Shown: one piece after another, positions 40,170-51,460 of the stretch
Position numbering within the stretch: position 1 is the stretch's first letter
How the letters are laid out: each line of letters opens with the position of its first letter
From: Trichopria drosophilae
Lineage: Eukaryota > Arthropoda > Insecta > Hymenoptera > Diapriidae
Assembly (NCBI GenBank): GCA_030407085.1
Contig: CM059584.1
Coordinates: forward strand, 88,238,501-88,302,500
Reading direction: 5' to 3'
DNA: 64,000 nt
Made by a program: the position numbers and the translations under genes
The notes under the pieces: generated by a model
What the model was told of the DNA's origin: nothing
Databases searched by the model: none
The model's input: the letters and a program-made list of their open reading frames with translations, nothing else

Positions 40170-42844
40170 GCACTTAACGGATTAATTGTATATTATCAAA
40201 ATGCAAGAGGAATTCGTACCAAATTTTCCGATATTCGAAAAAATATAAACTTAATCCAACCATCTCCCGATATTATCATCATGCCTGAAACTTAGCTCCA
40301 CCATGATATATTGGACTCAGAACTTTGATTTAAAGGGCATTTCATATTTCGAACTGATAGGTCGTCATCTATGTACCAACGAGGAGGCGGAGTTTTAATT
40401 GCCGTAAAATCACATATTTCATGTTCAGCTCTATCGTCGTTAACTTGTCAAAACTCCGAACAGGTATGCGTAAGTGTCACCACAAAATTCGGCAAATTAG
40501 TTATTTCGGCATCCTATTTCTCCCCATCTGCACCCATCGAAGACTACATTCAATTTGCTAATCTGATTGAGGATATTTCTTTCAATGTTAACGACAGCCA
40601 TTGGATTATCTGCGGTGACTTTAATTTGCCGAACGTTGTCTGGAATAATAACCAATCAGGCTTCACAACTCTGGGATATGTTCCGCCTAATATTAGAGAA
40701 GCTGCAAACATTTGCAACGATTTATTTTCATTTTTGGAAGCACATACAACATTAAAAGTGCAGACTATGCCGGATGAATGCGGACTTGCTATTAGTTCAT
40801 TGGGGATGTGTTGTAAATGAACCTGATATTGATAAAGCGTTAGCCACATTTTATACTATTTTATATGGAGTTATTGATAAACATGTTCCAAAAATGCGAT
40901 TTACGTCTTGTCATTTTCCTCCCTGGTGCAATACTGACTTAAAAACTTAGTCTTTAAAAAGAAAATGGCACATGCGCAGCGGAAGAGATATAGTACACAA
41001 ACTGACTTTTTGGTATTTAAGAAACTCAGAGCTCTTTGTATAACGAATTGAAAGTCACTCTGTAGGCAGTATATTTCCAATATCGAAGTAAAAACTAGAA
41101 CAAATTCCTGTGCTTTTTGGACATTTATTAATAACTCCCGTAAATCTAATGTATTACCTTCAAGATTCTACTTTCGTGATAATCATTCCGCTGATATGAG
41201 TAGCAGTGTTAATTTATTTAATGATTATTTCGGTTCGATTTATCGTCAGGCGTCTAATTTTAGGCCGTCCCTAGAGTGTTTTGTCCCCTCTAATGATATT
41301 CTCAATTTTACAATCGCTCAAAATGAAATCGCTTCTGCTATAAATAATTTAACATCATCTCATACTTCAGGATCGGATGGAATTCCTCCGTTATTTTAAA
41401 AAAATTGTATGTCGCCTCTGTTAGATCCATTAAGTTATCTTTTTAATAAATCCCTTGAATGCGGTATTTTTCCAAAATGTTGGAAGGAAACTTTTATTAC
41501 CCCAATTTATAAAGGAGGAGATAAATGCAATGTTTGTAATTATCGACAAATTGCTGTAATAAGTAGTACTCCCGAACTTTTTGACTCAATCGTTGCTCGT
41601 AAATTGAGTGAAGTTTTATAGACCATAATAATTCTTAACCAACATGGTTTCTCGAAAAATAAATCAACTGTGTCGAACTTATGACTTTTTTCTGATTTTG
41701 TATCTAACTCATTTGCGGAAGGTGGTCAGGTCGATACTATTTATCTGGACTTCGCTAAAGCATTCGATAGTATTAATCATGCAACGCTTATAAGTAAGAT
41801 GAATCGGTTGGGGTTCTCGAGTGCGTTTATGAGATGGATGGAATTATATTTAACTGGACGAACCCAGCGTGTGAGAATTAAGGACGCTGTGTCCGACTCT
41901 TGTTCTGTTCCTTCGGGAATACCTCAAAGCACACATCTGGGCCCGCTTCTATTTAATCTTTCTATTAATGATATCGGTAACAACATTCAATTTCTAAATT
42001 CCTAATTTATGCAGATGATATTAAAATTTTTAGTATGATTCGTTCACCCATCGATGCCTCAAGGCTCCAGCGTGATCTGGACTCAATAGAGAGATGGTCA
42101 AGGTTAAATGGTCTCAACTTAAACATTAATAAATGTAAAGTTATGTTTCACTCTCGTCGGGCCGATGAATTCAAATTCACGTACAACTTATCTTATGTGA
42201 AGTTGTCCAGGGTAAATAAGCATTCGGATCTCGGGGTGGTTATGTGTGACGATTTTTCTTTTGGGGATCACATTCAGCATGTTCGTAACAAGGCTTCTAA
42301 AATGCTTGGATTTGTTCAACGTTCTACCAAAGATTTTAAAGATTCGCAAGCCATAGCATACCTTGCACGTACGTTAGTTCTGCCACATTTTATTTACGCT
42401 GCTCCAATATGGTCTCCATATACACTCTCTGATATTAAGTATCTCGAAGGAGTTCAGCGAAGAGCTTTTAGATATTTAGAATTTAAGTCTGGTAACCCCT
42501 TATCTCGTTTTGAACACAATTTTCATGATATATCATCTAAATTTAAATTTCCGACAATCAATTCACTTCACCGTTATCACGATTCCTTAGCAGTGTATCG
42601 CATCTTAAATTCGAATATAGATCCACACTTATCTGAACTATTCCCAACAAGGGACACACATTATCCAATCCGAGATCCGAGAGTCATTAAAGAATCGACT
42701 TGCAAGAGAAACTATGTGTACTACCATCTTATTCTGCGTCTTAAACGAGGATGGAATAATCTAGACGTGTCCACTCGTTCACTCAGTATGCTACATATTT
42801 TCAAAAAATCGGTTTCTAATTTACTGTATCGGTACTATGACTAA
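40170..42844 (+). pseudogene. LINE ORF2: AP endonuclease and reverse transcriptase, broken
   Basis: Endonuclease sequence starts at YYQNARGIRTKFSDI (about 40190) and includes GGGVLIAV and WIICGDFNLPNVVW. RT motifs are GSDGIPP, FITPIYKGGDKCNVCNYR, TIYLDFAKAFDSINH, PSGIPQSTHLGPLLFNL and IYADDIKIF (about 42006). The last frame (42035-42844) is open to the C-terminus. At least six stops or frameshifts interrupt it, so it is inactive. Confidence 0.85.
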
Positions 42845-43043
42845 TTTGTAATTTGTAATTTACTTTGTATATATCTTATATATCGTCGTTTTTGCGTGTG
42901 CGTGATATGTATATATTTTAATCTTCATTATTGTCATTCCTGCCTTATATTTTCTAATTTATATTTCTTGTTTTATACATTTTTGTATTATTATTTGTAA
43001 AGGACTTTTGGTCCGTTTATTAATAAAATAAAAAAAAAATAAA

Positions 43044-43367
43044 ATGCTTATTCGCATTTTACGATATTACTGTTGGTTTTCCTAAAAAAATGCATAGAAC
43101 CTTTTTCATAGAAAATTTGATGTTGTATCTTTTTTGTTTGAAACATTGTTTTTTGGGGTTTATATTTCAAAACAAAATTCGAAAGACCCCCCCCCCCTCC
43201 TCGGGGAGAATTATAACGCCACTTAAACTAAGCCAATTTTAAATCATTACAGTAACATTATATTTATACCGGGGGAGCCCCCCCCCCCCGCACCTCCCTT
43301 TGGCTACACGATACCCACATTACAGTGAAAATTATTTTCGCCCCCCCCCTCCCTTCCCGATACCCAC
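43044..43367. other. Dispersed repeat sequence with C runs
   Basis: TGCATAGAACCTTTTTCATAG and TTTGAAACATTGTTTTTTGG-type strings recur near 43700 and 44730. C runs lie near 43190, 43278 and 43343. No gene is supported. Confidence 0.45.
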
Positions 43368-43705
43368 CTCGCTACCTCGCTTCCTGTTTGTTTCTATTTT
43401 CCATGTCATGTATGTAATATACATACATATGCATATATGTGTATGTATTATTTATCATGAAAAAAATTTTAACAGAAATTCGAATTAGGTGGCTTTTCAA
43501 CAAGAAGATAGTATATGTACTATTTTTACTTTTTATAAAGCCCCCCCCCCCCTCTCTCTCTCTCTCTCTTTTGGGAGTTATAATGCCACTTCAACTGAAG
43601 GAAATGCTTAATTATAAATGGTTGTACACAGATATCTCCGAATACAATGTGTTAAATCATGGATTTGAAAATAAATGCAAAAAAAACGTGATATGTTTTT
43701 GTTTG
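43368..43705 (+). repeat. Dispersed repeat family, copy 2
   Basis: Homologous to 38095-38446. It contains a C run followed by (CT)n at about 43541-43570 that is not expanded in copy 1. Confidence 0.8.
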
Positions 43706-43916
43706 AAACATTTTTGTGGGATTTATATTTCAAAACAAAAAATGCAAAGAACAGTGTTTTTTTTTAACCGAACACCCTTTAGTTTAGTACGGATATACTC
43801 CAAAAACTAATCAGATCTCAGTTACATCGTGCCAAACTGAAAATAAGTGCAAATTTTAAATTGGTCTTACCTTTTGCGAAAAATCGCGAGACAGAAAAAA
43901 GGGAAGGACGTACGGA

Positions 43917-44958
43917 CGTATGTACGTACAAGATCACGGACACCAAATTTTGTATTGTTGCTTTGGGTTCATATGGGTCTGAAACGTCGACATTTTATGA
44001 AAAACTATAGGGTAAGTTTTGCCCGAGGTGACCAAATTCAATACTTCGTCCAGACCTAAGGTCTGGGTCGGAGTAATTATATCGATATTTGGGAGTCCAA
44101 TCATATTTAGGTCCAAGTGGCTTCGATAGATATGTTACAATAATATAGTGTTTCTTATATGTATGAAAATTGAAAATGATTTACAATTATGACCTATGGC
44201 CTGAGTCGACGTAAAATTGAAAATCAGCATTTTCAAAACTTCGACCCCGACGACAGCCCAGCCACAGTATTAATAAATAAAAGTTGTAAAGCACGTACTT
44301 CATGCACTTGTATTGTAATAGACTATTCCATGCATATTACATATTAACTATGTTTTACTGATTACTGTCTGTATTATTATGATCTTATATATACAATATA
44401 TATACATATAATTCGTCAATGATATCTTGAAAGTGTCGAAAAGATCTCTGACGGATATCTTTTAGATATCTATAAGACATCTTTTATATATATATCGAAA
44501 TAGTTATTTTCGTATCAAGAGCGTAAAAGAATTTATTCGACTGTAGGTGATCACCGCGCCCGTGGTCTGGTGAAGACTACCCCTGGAGGGTAGGGGGCGA
44601 AACGTCGAAATTTGATGAAAAACAGGATAATTTTTTTGCCGAGGTGACCAAAATAAAATACTTTTTCAAACAATAGTCATAAGCATTGTAAACCAGTTTT
44701 TATGGCATTATCGGTGATTTTAGGAAGAAAATGCATACAACTTTTTTTGTAGAGAATTTAATGCTCTATCTTTTTTTTTTTGAAACATTTTTGATATCGT
44801 ATGTACAAGATTACGGACACAAATTTTTTTTATTGTTGAATTGGGCTCCATAGGGTCTGAAACGGCGACATTTGTTGAAAAACTATAGGGTAATTTTTAT
44901 GCCCAAAGTGACCAAATTCAATACTGGACCTAAGGTCTGGGCCGAAGTAATAATATAA
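43917..44958 (+). repeat. Three related units ending in a GAAACG(T/G)CG motif
   Basis: Units near 43917-44078, 44588-44665 and 44801-44958 share CTGAAACG(T/G)CGACATTT, ATGAAAAACTATAGGGTAA-type sequence and GTGACCAAATTCAATACT. The middle unit is preceded by a stem-loop at 44566-44603. They may be terminal repeats of a Penelope-like or other retroelement; no protein is associated. Confidence 0.6.
44566..44612 (+). ncRNA. Hammerhead-like stem-loop
   Basis: CTGGTGAAGA, CTACCC, CTGGA loop, GGGTAG, GGGGCGAAACGTCG. It combines a perfect 6-bp hairpin with a GAAACGTC 3' element, the layout of Penelope terminal hammerheads. CUGGUGA replaces the CUGANGA core, so activity is doubtful. Confidence 0.35.
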
Positions 44959-45478
44959 AATTAAATTATTATGATAGGTTTTTTTTTTGTAAATTAACAA
45001 ATAATAATTAAATTGGTTTTGAACCGGGCTTCTGACCTACCAGGATGTACCTTTCCCCTCAGTACAAGAACAATTTTTTTTTAAATTTTCCTCCCTATAT
45101 GAAGATGTAGCAACAATATAAATTTAACGTAGGTGCATTTAAAAATAAATAAATATAATTAAAGGCTTAGACCTATAAATTACATTAGATGTTATAAAGC
45201 TATAGTTTGAAAATCTCTAAACATTTCAAACACCTTGCGTCATAATTGCTCGGATTCTCAGCGCCTTCTAGAAATATTTGTAATCTCAAGTAGTAATGAA
45301 ATTAACAACGAAAAAAGGTAAAAGATAAATACTATATTCAATAGCTATAAGGCTATTACGACTTCGATTTCGCAGTTACTTGGAATAGACTGGTGTAAGA
45401 ATATGATTTGATAGCATGCAATTATAATAAATCTAAAGAAAGAAAAAAAGGCAAATGGTATAAAAAAATATAATATGA

Positions 45479-45524
<46 letters not shown>

Positions 45525-46319
45525 GCGAGTAAGGATCACTCCGGGGACAGCTGTACAAAGTGGATATTTCGAGGGGGGGGGGGGGGGGGCCTGAGACGTC
45601 CCATCGAAAAAAATTACCTCATTTCCTGACACCAAAAACGTTATTAAACTATAGGTAAACGACTGGTGGAAGGGCTTTTAAATAAAATACGCGGTTTAAT
45701 CGGCCACACGAAAATATTTAAAATTTATTACGATTAATCGGTGACGATCCGATCGCGACGCGGACTTCCTCACGCTCTTACGTTTCGGAACGTTCTCTCT
45801 AAACCCAATCGTCACTTTTTCTCATATTAGTTCGACTTTTCAAACTCTCGAATATTTAAATAGATAATATTCATATTATACATCGATAATATACTATTCG
45901 AATTACAAATAATCGTATCGAGATCGTCACCATTTCGAAGGGCCTTTTACATAATTACCTAACAGGCCAGCTTCATTTTTGAAAGGTACCCACATTCGGA
46001 TGCGCAATGGCGTAGGGAAAACCACGTTTGTGGGAAAAACCTACGCCGGGTACCGCAGTCGATAAAACATCGATTCTGTCCGTACACTATAAATTAATAA
46101 ATGTTAACAATTTGTTATTTTTTAATAGGGCAATTAAATATGTTACGGCCGGAGGGAAAGGCGTTTTGCAAGGGTTTTTGGTTGCAAATACCGTTTCCTC
46201 GACACAACCGCGAAAAGACTGGATCGACTGGAAGAGTCAATCCTGAGTTCGAAAATTTGTGGGGGCTGCTGCTAATGCAAAAGAAATGAATAAAGGTGAA
46301 GGTAAAATAAAGAAGTACA
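44959..46319. other. Intergenic with microsatellite and G run
   Basis: A segment at about 45110-45310 is a copy of the repeat that forms the palindrome at 58.3-58.7 kb (ATTTCAAACACCTT, TAATGAAATTAACAACGAAA). (AT)n lies at about 45488-45516 and a G run at about 45574-45590. The sequence at 45640-46250 has no recognised content. Confidence 0.5.
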
Positions 46320-46324
46320 AATGT

Positions 46325-47124
46325 TTTCAGGAAAAATTTAATTTATTTCATTTAAGTTTCAAAACATAGTGTTAGACAGAATGAGAAAGGTATAAGGTAG
46401 GAATGATAGGGAGCGATGAAGCGACCTTCTGAACAATTTGGAGGAGCCGTCTAATATTTCTTTCCCAAGCATCTGGCACTGAAAACAAAAAAGGGAATAA
46501 GGTGTTAATGAAATACGGAATTTCTATTTAAAGTATTAGTCAAAAGGGGGGGGGGAGTCTACTAATTAATAGAAAACAAAAATAAAAATTATAATATATA
46601 ACAATATGACAATATGAAGTCCCCATGGATTTATCCTGGTCGACGTGCTGCCATCGATTACAGGATAAACCAACGTTGGGATTGATTTGGATCCACTTAC
46701 CGGAGAAGGTTAACAGAGTCCAAAAGGAACTTCGTCCACCGCTCGGGAAAGAGGAAAGAATCAATCCTTAGCTAATAAAAAAAAAACAATAAATAAATAT
46801 GATTTTTCCTAAATTGAATTGGTTCGGATCCAATCATCGGAGAAGGTTAACTGAATCCAAAAGGACTCTTGTCCACCGCTCGGAGAAGGGACCGAACCGC
46901 TTCCTTTTAGTGCTCCTTTTGGCACTTCGTCTCAGACATAGAGGAAGGGTAGTTAATTGGGAAAAATGAAGAAATTATTCTTACCATAGGTTCCTTCTGG
47001 TGTCACCTACGACCGAAGTGTGGCTGAGCGGCTGGAACTTATCCAGTCATCATCTTCAACTGCCTGCCTGACGCTGGTTGACACTCTAACTAACTGACTG
47101 AGTGACTGACTGACTAATTGGATC
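46325..47124 (-). CDS. Candidate small three-exon gene encoding a 33-residue peptide
   Basis: A minus-strand transcription unit is suggested by aligned signals. A TATAAAAAG box lies at 47155. Exon 1 ends at 46985 with CCTATG before GTAAGAAT. Exon 2 is 46771-46701, preceded by a T tract and ATTAG and followed by GTAAGTGG. Exon 3 starts at 46478 after TTTTTTGTTTTCAG, and AATAAA lies at 46347-46342. Introns are 213 and 222 nt. Joining the exons gives a frame that starts at the ATG ending exon 1 and runs 33 codons (begins MLRIDSFLFPERWTKFLLD). There is no signal peptide and no similarity that I recognise. It could be a non-coding RNA or chance. Confidence 0.35.
46838..46885 (-). pseudogene. Decayed copy of candidate exon 2
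   Basis: The minus strand contains GAGCGGTGGACAAGAGTCC and reads to AACCTTCTCCG, like exon 2 of the candidate gene, but the donor GTAAGTGG is replaced by ATGATTGG. It lies inside the proposed first intron. Confidence 0.45.
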
Positions 47125-47148
47125 TGTTTGGTTGTTTGCGCACGCCCT

Positions 47149-47155
47149 TTTTATA
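47149..47155 (-). promoter_or_regulatory. Candidate TATA box
   Basis: The minus strand reads TATAAAAAGGGCG. TCAGT initiator-like strings occur 42-50 bases downstream within a GACT-rich stretch, somewhat far for a canonical spacing. The box is duplicated at 60556 in copy 2. Confidence 0.4.
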
Positions 47156-47399
47156 ATGAAGATGGCCCATGGTCGCGAATCATAAAATTTTGGGAGTAGG
47201 AAAAGTGAAAGGAATTCTTGGAAAGATACTGGATTCTGGTTGTTCCGTCATATCTCTACATGTTTTTAACAATATTTGAATTTCAATATGAATTATGTAT
47301 AATGTGGCACATATAATGAGATCCATGCGAATCTTGGACTCTGTGCTATGCCATTTGCAACTTTCAATATATAGAATAACAAGCATTCTCGTCGACATT

Positions 47400-49050
47400 G
47401 GCAGAATATAAAAATGTTTGGAATTGTTAAACTGAAAATATCGTGAAACTATTCGGATACTAATGCTGTTGTAATTAAACGTTATCGCAATTAAATTGGC
47501 AATTTTGATCGTCGTGATTAACAGTAGTAATTAAATTTACAAAAATGTATGGTTGAAAGTATTGTCGTACTTAAATCGAATTAAACATATTGTCGGAATA
47601 GAATTTACAATTGTTGGCGCACTTGAATATAGCCATAATTGAAATTACAAAAACATTGGAATGTCGCATTAAATTAAAATTAAACATATTGTCGCAAAGA
47701 AACGTATAAAAATGATCGATGATGGATATTGTCGCGTTTGAAAAATCTACTGAAAATGTTGTCGCAATTGAATGTTTATTAAATTATAGAATATTTATTT
47801 AAGATTTTGAAATGCTGTAACGAAGATTACGACATCGTGTTTTCGGAAATTTACGTGTAATATTCTTATTCGGTATACTGTATTATGTACTTGTTTTCTT
47901 AGATATAGCGAAGGTTTTTCTTTGGAGGACAAATCTAAGTGCGATGTTCGGCTGACGTAATATCACGTGAATTACTTATTTTACAGAATGTTCGGCATAC
48001 CGGTTTTGATTCTTCTTTTTCGTGAATAATGGCAAAGTTTTTAGAAAACGATGAAATTGCTGTTGCCCAGTGATTGCCTTCGGTCCAGTATGATTCATGC
48101 AAAGCAGTTTATTTGTCGAATTGAATTATTAAGCAATGCTCAGTTACTATGAATGTGGTTATACTTCTCAGAACTGTTTTTTAGTAATTATTTATTTAGT
48201 TACGGGGACGTAACAAATACAACAGTATAATCCTTCAAATTATCCAAATATTCGTTCTAAACCTGACAAAAAGTCAAGCTTTGCTACAATTGTGTACGCA
48301 ATGTGCAAAATAGATGCGTATTAAAGAAAATATCCACGTTAATACCGCGTTTTGTATAAAAAAATAACGCCAAATCGAGCTCGAAACAAAAATTATTGCG
48401 TCGAAACAATGAGTAGGGGCAGAACCAAACTTTGGGGTGGTTTTCTACTATGATTGGGCGAAATTTCCCCAAAGTTACAAAAAAATTCATATATGTAGAA
48501 ATTGGTGATCAACTGTCCAATTTCGCGATTTTCGAAAATTGACCTAACTTCAATGGTCTATAACTTCGGTTCTACTAGGTAAAATTGAATGAATAAAGAA
48601 GAAAATTAAACATTTTTTCCAGACAAAAGAAATGAGCCTAGTATGGCCTTCCAATATACAATACTCATAAAGTATTAAATGGTCAAAGATAACATAAAAA
48701 CCAAATTCTCGTTCACATTTTGTTTTGTATAAACCACCTATTGCATTGTAATAAATCAACATATTTTTTTCCAAAAGTAGACAAAAAGATGGAAAATTTG
48801 TTCGAATTGGTCCAATAGAATAAGAAAGCCTTAATGATTTTTTAAAAAACAGGCTTTTTTGCCCTTATTTAAAAATTCACCACAGTGTATCTCGGGCTGT
48901 AGGGCACATAAAGGGCTAAAAATTGGTGGAGAACTTCTTTCAGTATGTAATTTTATATAAAAAATGGGCGGAAAAATCAGCCGACCCCCATGCGCAATGT
49001 TTTTGAAAAGTTGGCTGGAATAACCCATATATATATATAAACATGAAAAA
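47400..49050. other. Non-coding part of the duplicated segment
   Basis: At about 47400-47790 the string ATTGTCGCA(A)TT or variants recurs at least eight times, suggesting an old short-period repeat. ATATATATATGGGTTATTCC at 49020-49037 (minus-strand sense) marks the point where the R1 LINE coding sequence stops. No protein is supported. Confidence 0.45.
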
Positions 49051-49057
49051 AATATAG

Positions 49058-49784
49058 GATGGACAAGATGGTGCGTCGGATCCCCTGGGCTTGATCTTGT
49101 TCGTGGTCGCCCCCAGGGATCGCGATCCACCTCCTCACAAAAGTCCTGCCAGCACTTTCTTTTCGCGGCCTTGATGGCAATCTTGAGCCTCTTTCTCTTT
49201 CTTTCATAGTCCGCGGCCAGTTGGTAGTACCGGGGCTTATGAATTGCTCTCTGGTGCAGCCTTCGAGCCCGAAGGCACTCTCGACGGATATCTGCGATTT
49301 CCTCGTTCAACCAGTAAACTGGGGGTCGGCCGCGAGGATTTGACTTCACGGCCATAGAGGCATCGCAAGCCGATGGTTGGTCTTCGCGCTATCCCATTCC
49401 GTCGCCCATGCATTGAAGTCCCCCCCCCCCGATCACTAATGGGAGTCGGGAGGTTCTTGCACTGGCGACGATGGCTTCCAGGGATCCTTGGAACTCGTCG
49501 ATGGTAAGACTGGGAGGGAGGTAGCAACTGTATAGTCTTATACCAGCAACCTCCACTCAGGTGAAGCTGGGCAGGGGATCGGACATCTTATTGGATATGT
49601 GGAGATTCCCACACACCCAGATGGCCGCCTTGCTGGTGGAATTCTTCACCCAGCTCGGTTTACAAAGATCCCGGTAAGCCTCGCTGATGACGGCTATATC
49701 GGCCTTCTCCTCCTTGACCAGTTGAAACAGCAGGTCCTGGTCCACCGCACAGTGATTGAGGTTTATTTGGAGCACCTTAGCCAT
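49058..49784 (-). pseudogene. R1-clade LINE ORF2 remnant, copy 1: endonuclease, then post-EN linker
   Basis: ORF2 starts at ATG 49784 (MAKVLQINLNHCAVDQDLL), the typical R1-clade endonuclease opening. It runs to PLPSFT and a TGA near 49557, then RLYSCYLPPSLTIDEF, and GDFNAWATEWDSAKTNH after an 11-base C run that puts the frame off. The later frame RGRPPVYWLNEEIADIRREC and CWQDFCEEVDRDPWG is the linker before RT. The region between is deleted, and RT is lost at about 49058. The product would have nicked target DNA for target-primed reverse transcription. Confidence 0.85.
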
Positions 49785-50930
49785 TGTTGGTCTGTGCTCC
49801 AACCTCTTGCGTTGCACGATGTTTGGCTACGCAGTCCTCAATCTTGTGGCCCTCTTTGCCACACCGAAAGCACTGCGCCGAGCGATCGACCGCGCTCTTA
49901 CAACCCCTTGCCAGATGTCCGCTGTCGTGGCAACTGTAACAACGCGGGGTTCCCTCGCGTATTCGAACCCGGCAATTAACCCAGCCAATTTTAAGCTTCC
50001 CCTATTGCAGCAGTGTGTTTGCTACTGCGACGGGAAGCAAGATATTGGCCGCCTGGGTTCCGCTATATGCTTCCCTGACCTTGATATTCTCAGGGGTCAC
50101 TGCTTCCGGTGAAGTCATCTCAATGATGGCCTGTGCCACCTCCTCCCGAGTTGTGGCCTCGTCCATGTCCTTGATGGTGATGGCTTCCTTATGGGACAGT
50201 GCCTGTACAACAGCTGTGCCTTTTAGGATGGACGTGGCCGCTGCTTGGAGCTCTTGGGTGCACACGCTAGGCGTTGCAAGCTCTATGAGCAGTTGGCCTG
50301 CTTTCGTCCGCCTGATGGCGGTCACCCTTTCTCCTAACTTTTGCAGTTCTGGCGCAGCTTTCATGGTCTTCAGGATGTCGACACATGACGCACCGTCCGC
50401 TGCCTTGATCTTGATGGAATCGGGGCGGAAGGGTCCGAGGCCGGCTTTTGATTCCGGCTTCCCCCTGTGTCGCTTATCGACATCCGTTCCCTGCTGCTGC
50501 TGCTGATGTTGTTGCTGCTGCCGCCGTTGTTGCTGTTGATGCCGCTGCGGATGTTGTTGCTGTTGATGCCGCTGCGGATGTTGTTGCTGCTGATGCTGTT
50601 GCGGTTGTTTCGCCTTCTTCTTTATGTTGTTTTGGCCGTTTCTGACCACCGTAACCCAGTCCTGGTCTTCCGACTGGGGTTGCCGCCGATGTTCTGCAGC
50701 TGGTGGTACGGGGCGTTCCTCTTTCTCCTCTTCTTTCCTGACCCGTTTTGTCGCTTGCAGATGCAGCGGCGAGGGTCCTTTACGCTCCGGACGTTCGGGG
50801 GGCTTACGGAATAGGGGCGACGTTTGGCTCGCCCCGTCCTGGCAGGTGACCGACGCGACGCCTGCGAAGCCCCCGAACTTTCTCGTGCCTTGGCGTAATG
50901 GCTAAAGGCACGAAGTGTGCCTTTGGCCAT
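49777..50930 (-). pseudogene. R1-clade LINE ORF1 (Gag-like), copy 1
   Basis: A poly-Gln/His/Pro/Arg segment (about 50612-50462) is followed by a conserved Gag core (DGASCVDILKTMKAAPEL, VTPENIKVREAYSGTQAANI). After an in-frame TAG at 50004 the frame continues GKLKIGWVNCRVRIREGTP and two CCHC knuckles, CYSCHDSGHLARGC and CFRCGKEGHKIEDC. It stops at TAA (49779-49777), overlapping the ORF2 ATG by 8 bases (ATGGCTAA). The N-terminal part upstream of about 50650 lies in another frame (GTLRAFSHYAKARESSG), so at least one frameshift is present. Confidence 0.85.
50462..50612 (-). repeat. CAG-rich coding minisatellite in R1 ORF1
   Basis: Repeats of about 27 bp encode HPQRHQQQQ-type units. On the plus strand the unit includes TGTTGCTGTTGATGCCGCTG. 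Instability of this tract would change Gag length. Confidence 0.8.
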
Positions 50931-51311
50931 ATTCTTGAGCTCCTTGTAGAGATTTTTCTTTTCCTGAAACTTACAGTCTCGTGCGCCTTTCCTGACAGAG
51001 TGTCACTTGTAACATTTAATGCTGTTGGGGCCGAGTGACCAACACCAACAACACTGCGGTTGCCTGATAACGACGCCGAAGAGCCCGCTTGCTCACTCGT
51101 ACCCGACGCCGCGCGCCGGTACTGGGGATCTGACCCCTGCACCGTAAGATTTTATCTGCAGCTGATCTTCCATACTTGGTTTATTGTTCGGGGTTCCTTC
51201 CCCTAGATAGTTCTTTGGTCCGCGTCGGGTATTTTATTTCTCCCATACCTTTTACCAGCATTCCCCGATCCGCCACCTGGGGACGCGCCTGTCAGAAGGA
51301 ACCAGCAAGAC

Positions 51312-51331
51312 TCCGGCGGGCGCGTGCGTGC

Positions 51332-51386
<55 letters not shown>

Positions 51387-51460
51387 CGTGCGTGTGTGTC
51401 CGTGCGTGCGTGCGTATGCGTGGGCGTTTGCGTGTGAATGCGCGTGTGCGTGTGTGTCTC
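51312..51460. repeat. (GT)n/(CGTG)n microsatellite
   Basis: A run of GT with interspersed GCGT units lies between the 3' end of one R1 remnant and the 5' end of the next. Open frames reading through it (CVCVCV or HTHTHT) are artefacts of the repeat. Confidence 0.9.

Larger units (their letters stand above)
38447..43043 (+). mobile_element. CR1/Jockey-type non-LTR retrotransposon
   Basis: The 5' region (about 38447-39011) is non-coding. ORF1 (39012-39950) and a broken ORF2 (about 40170-42844) follow, then a 3' UTR with GGACTTTTGGTCCGTTTATT and an A-rich tail TAATAAAATAAAAAAAAAAT. Similar dispersed repeat sequence lies on both sides. The start position is estimated. Clade assignment rests on ORF1 architecture and RT motifs. 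Confidence 0.8.
46797..50588. repeat. Direct duplication, copy 1 (copy 2 at 60198-64000)
   Basis: The two copies are offset by 13,401 bp, then 13,412 bp after the C run at 49420. The only differences seen are the run length (11 versus 22 C) and G/A at 49090 versus A at its counterpart near 62504-62505. Both begin at AAATAAATATGATTTTTCC. Confidence 0.95.
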
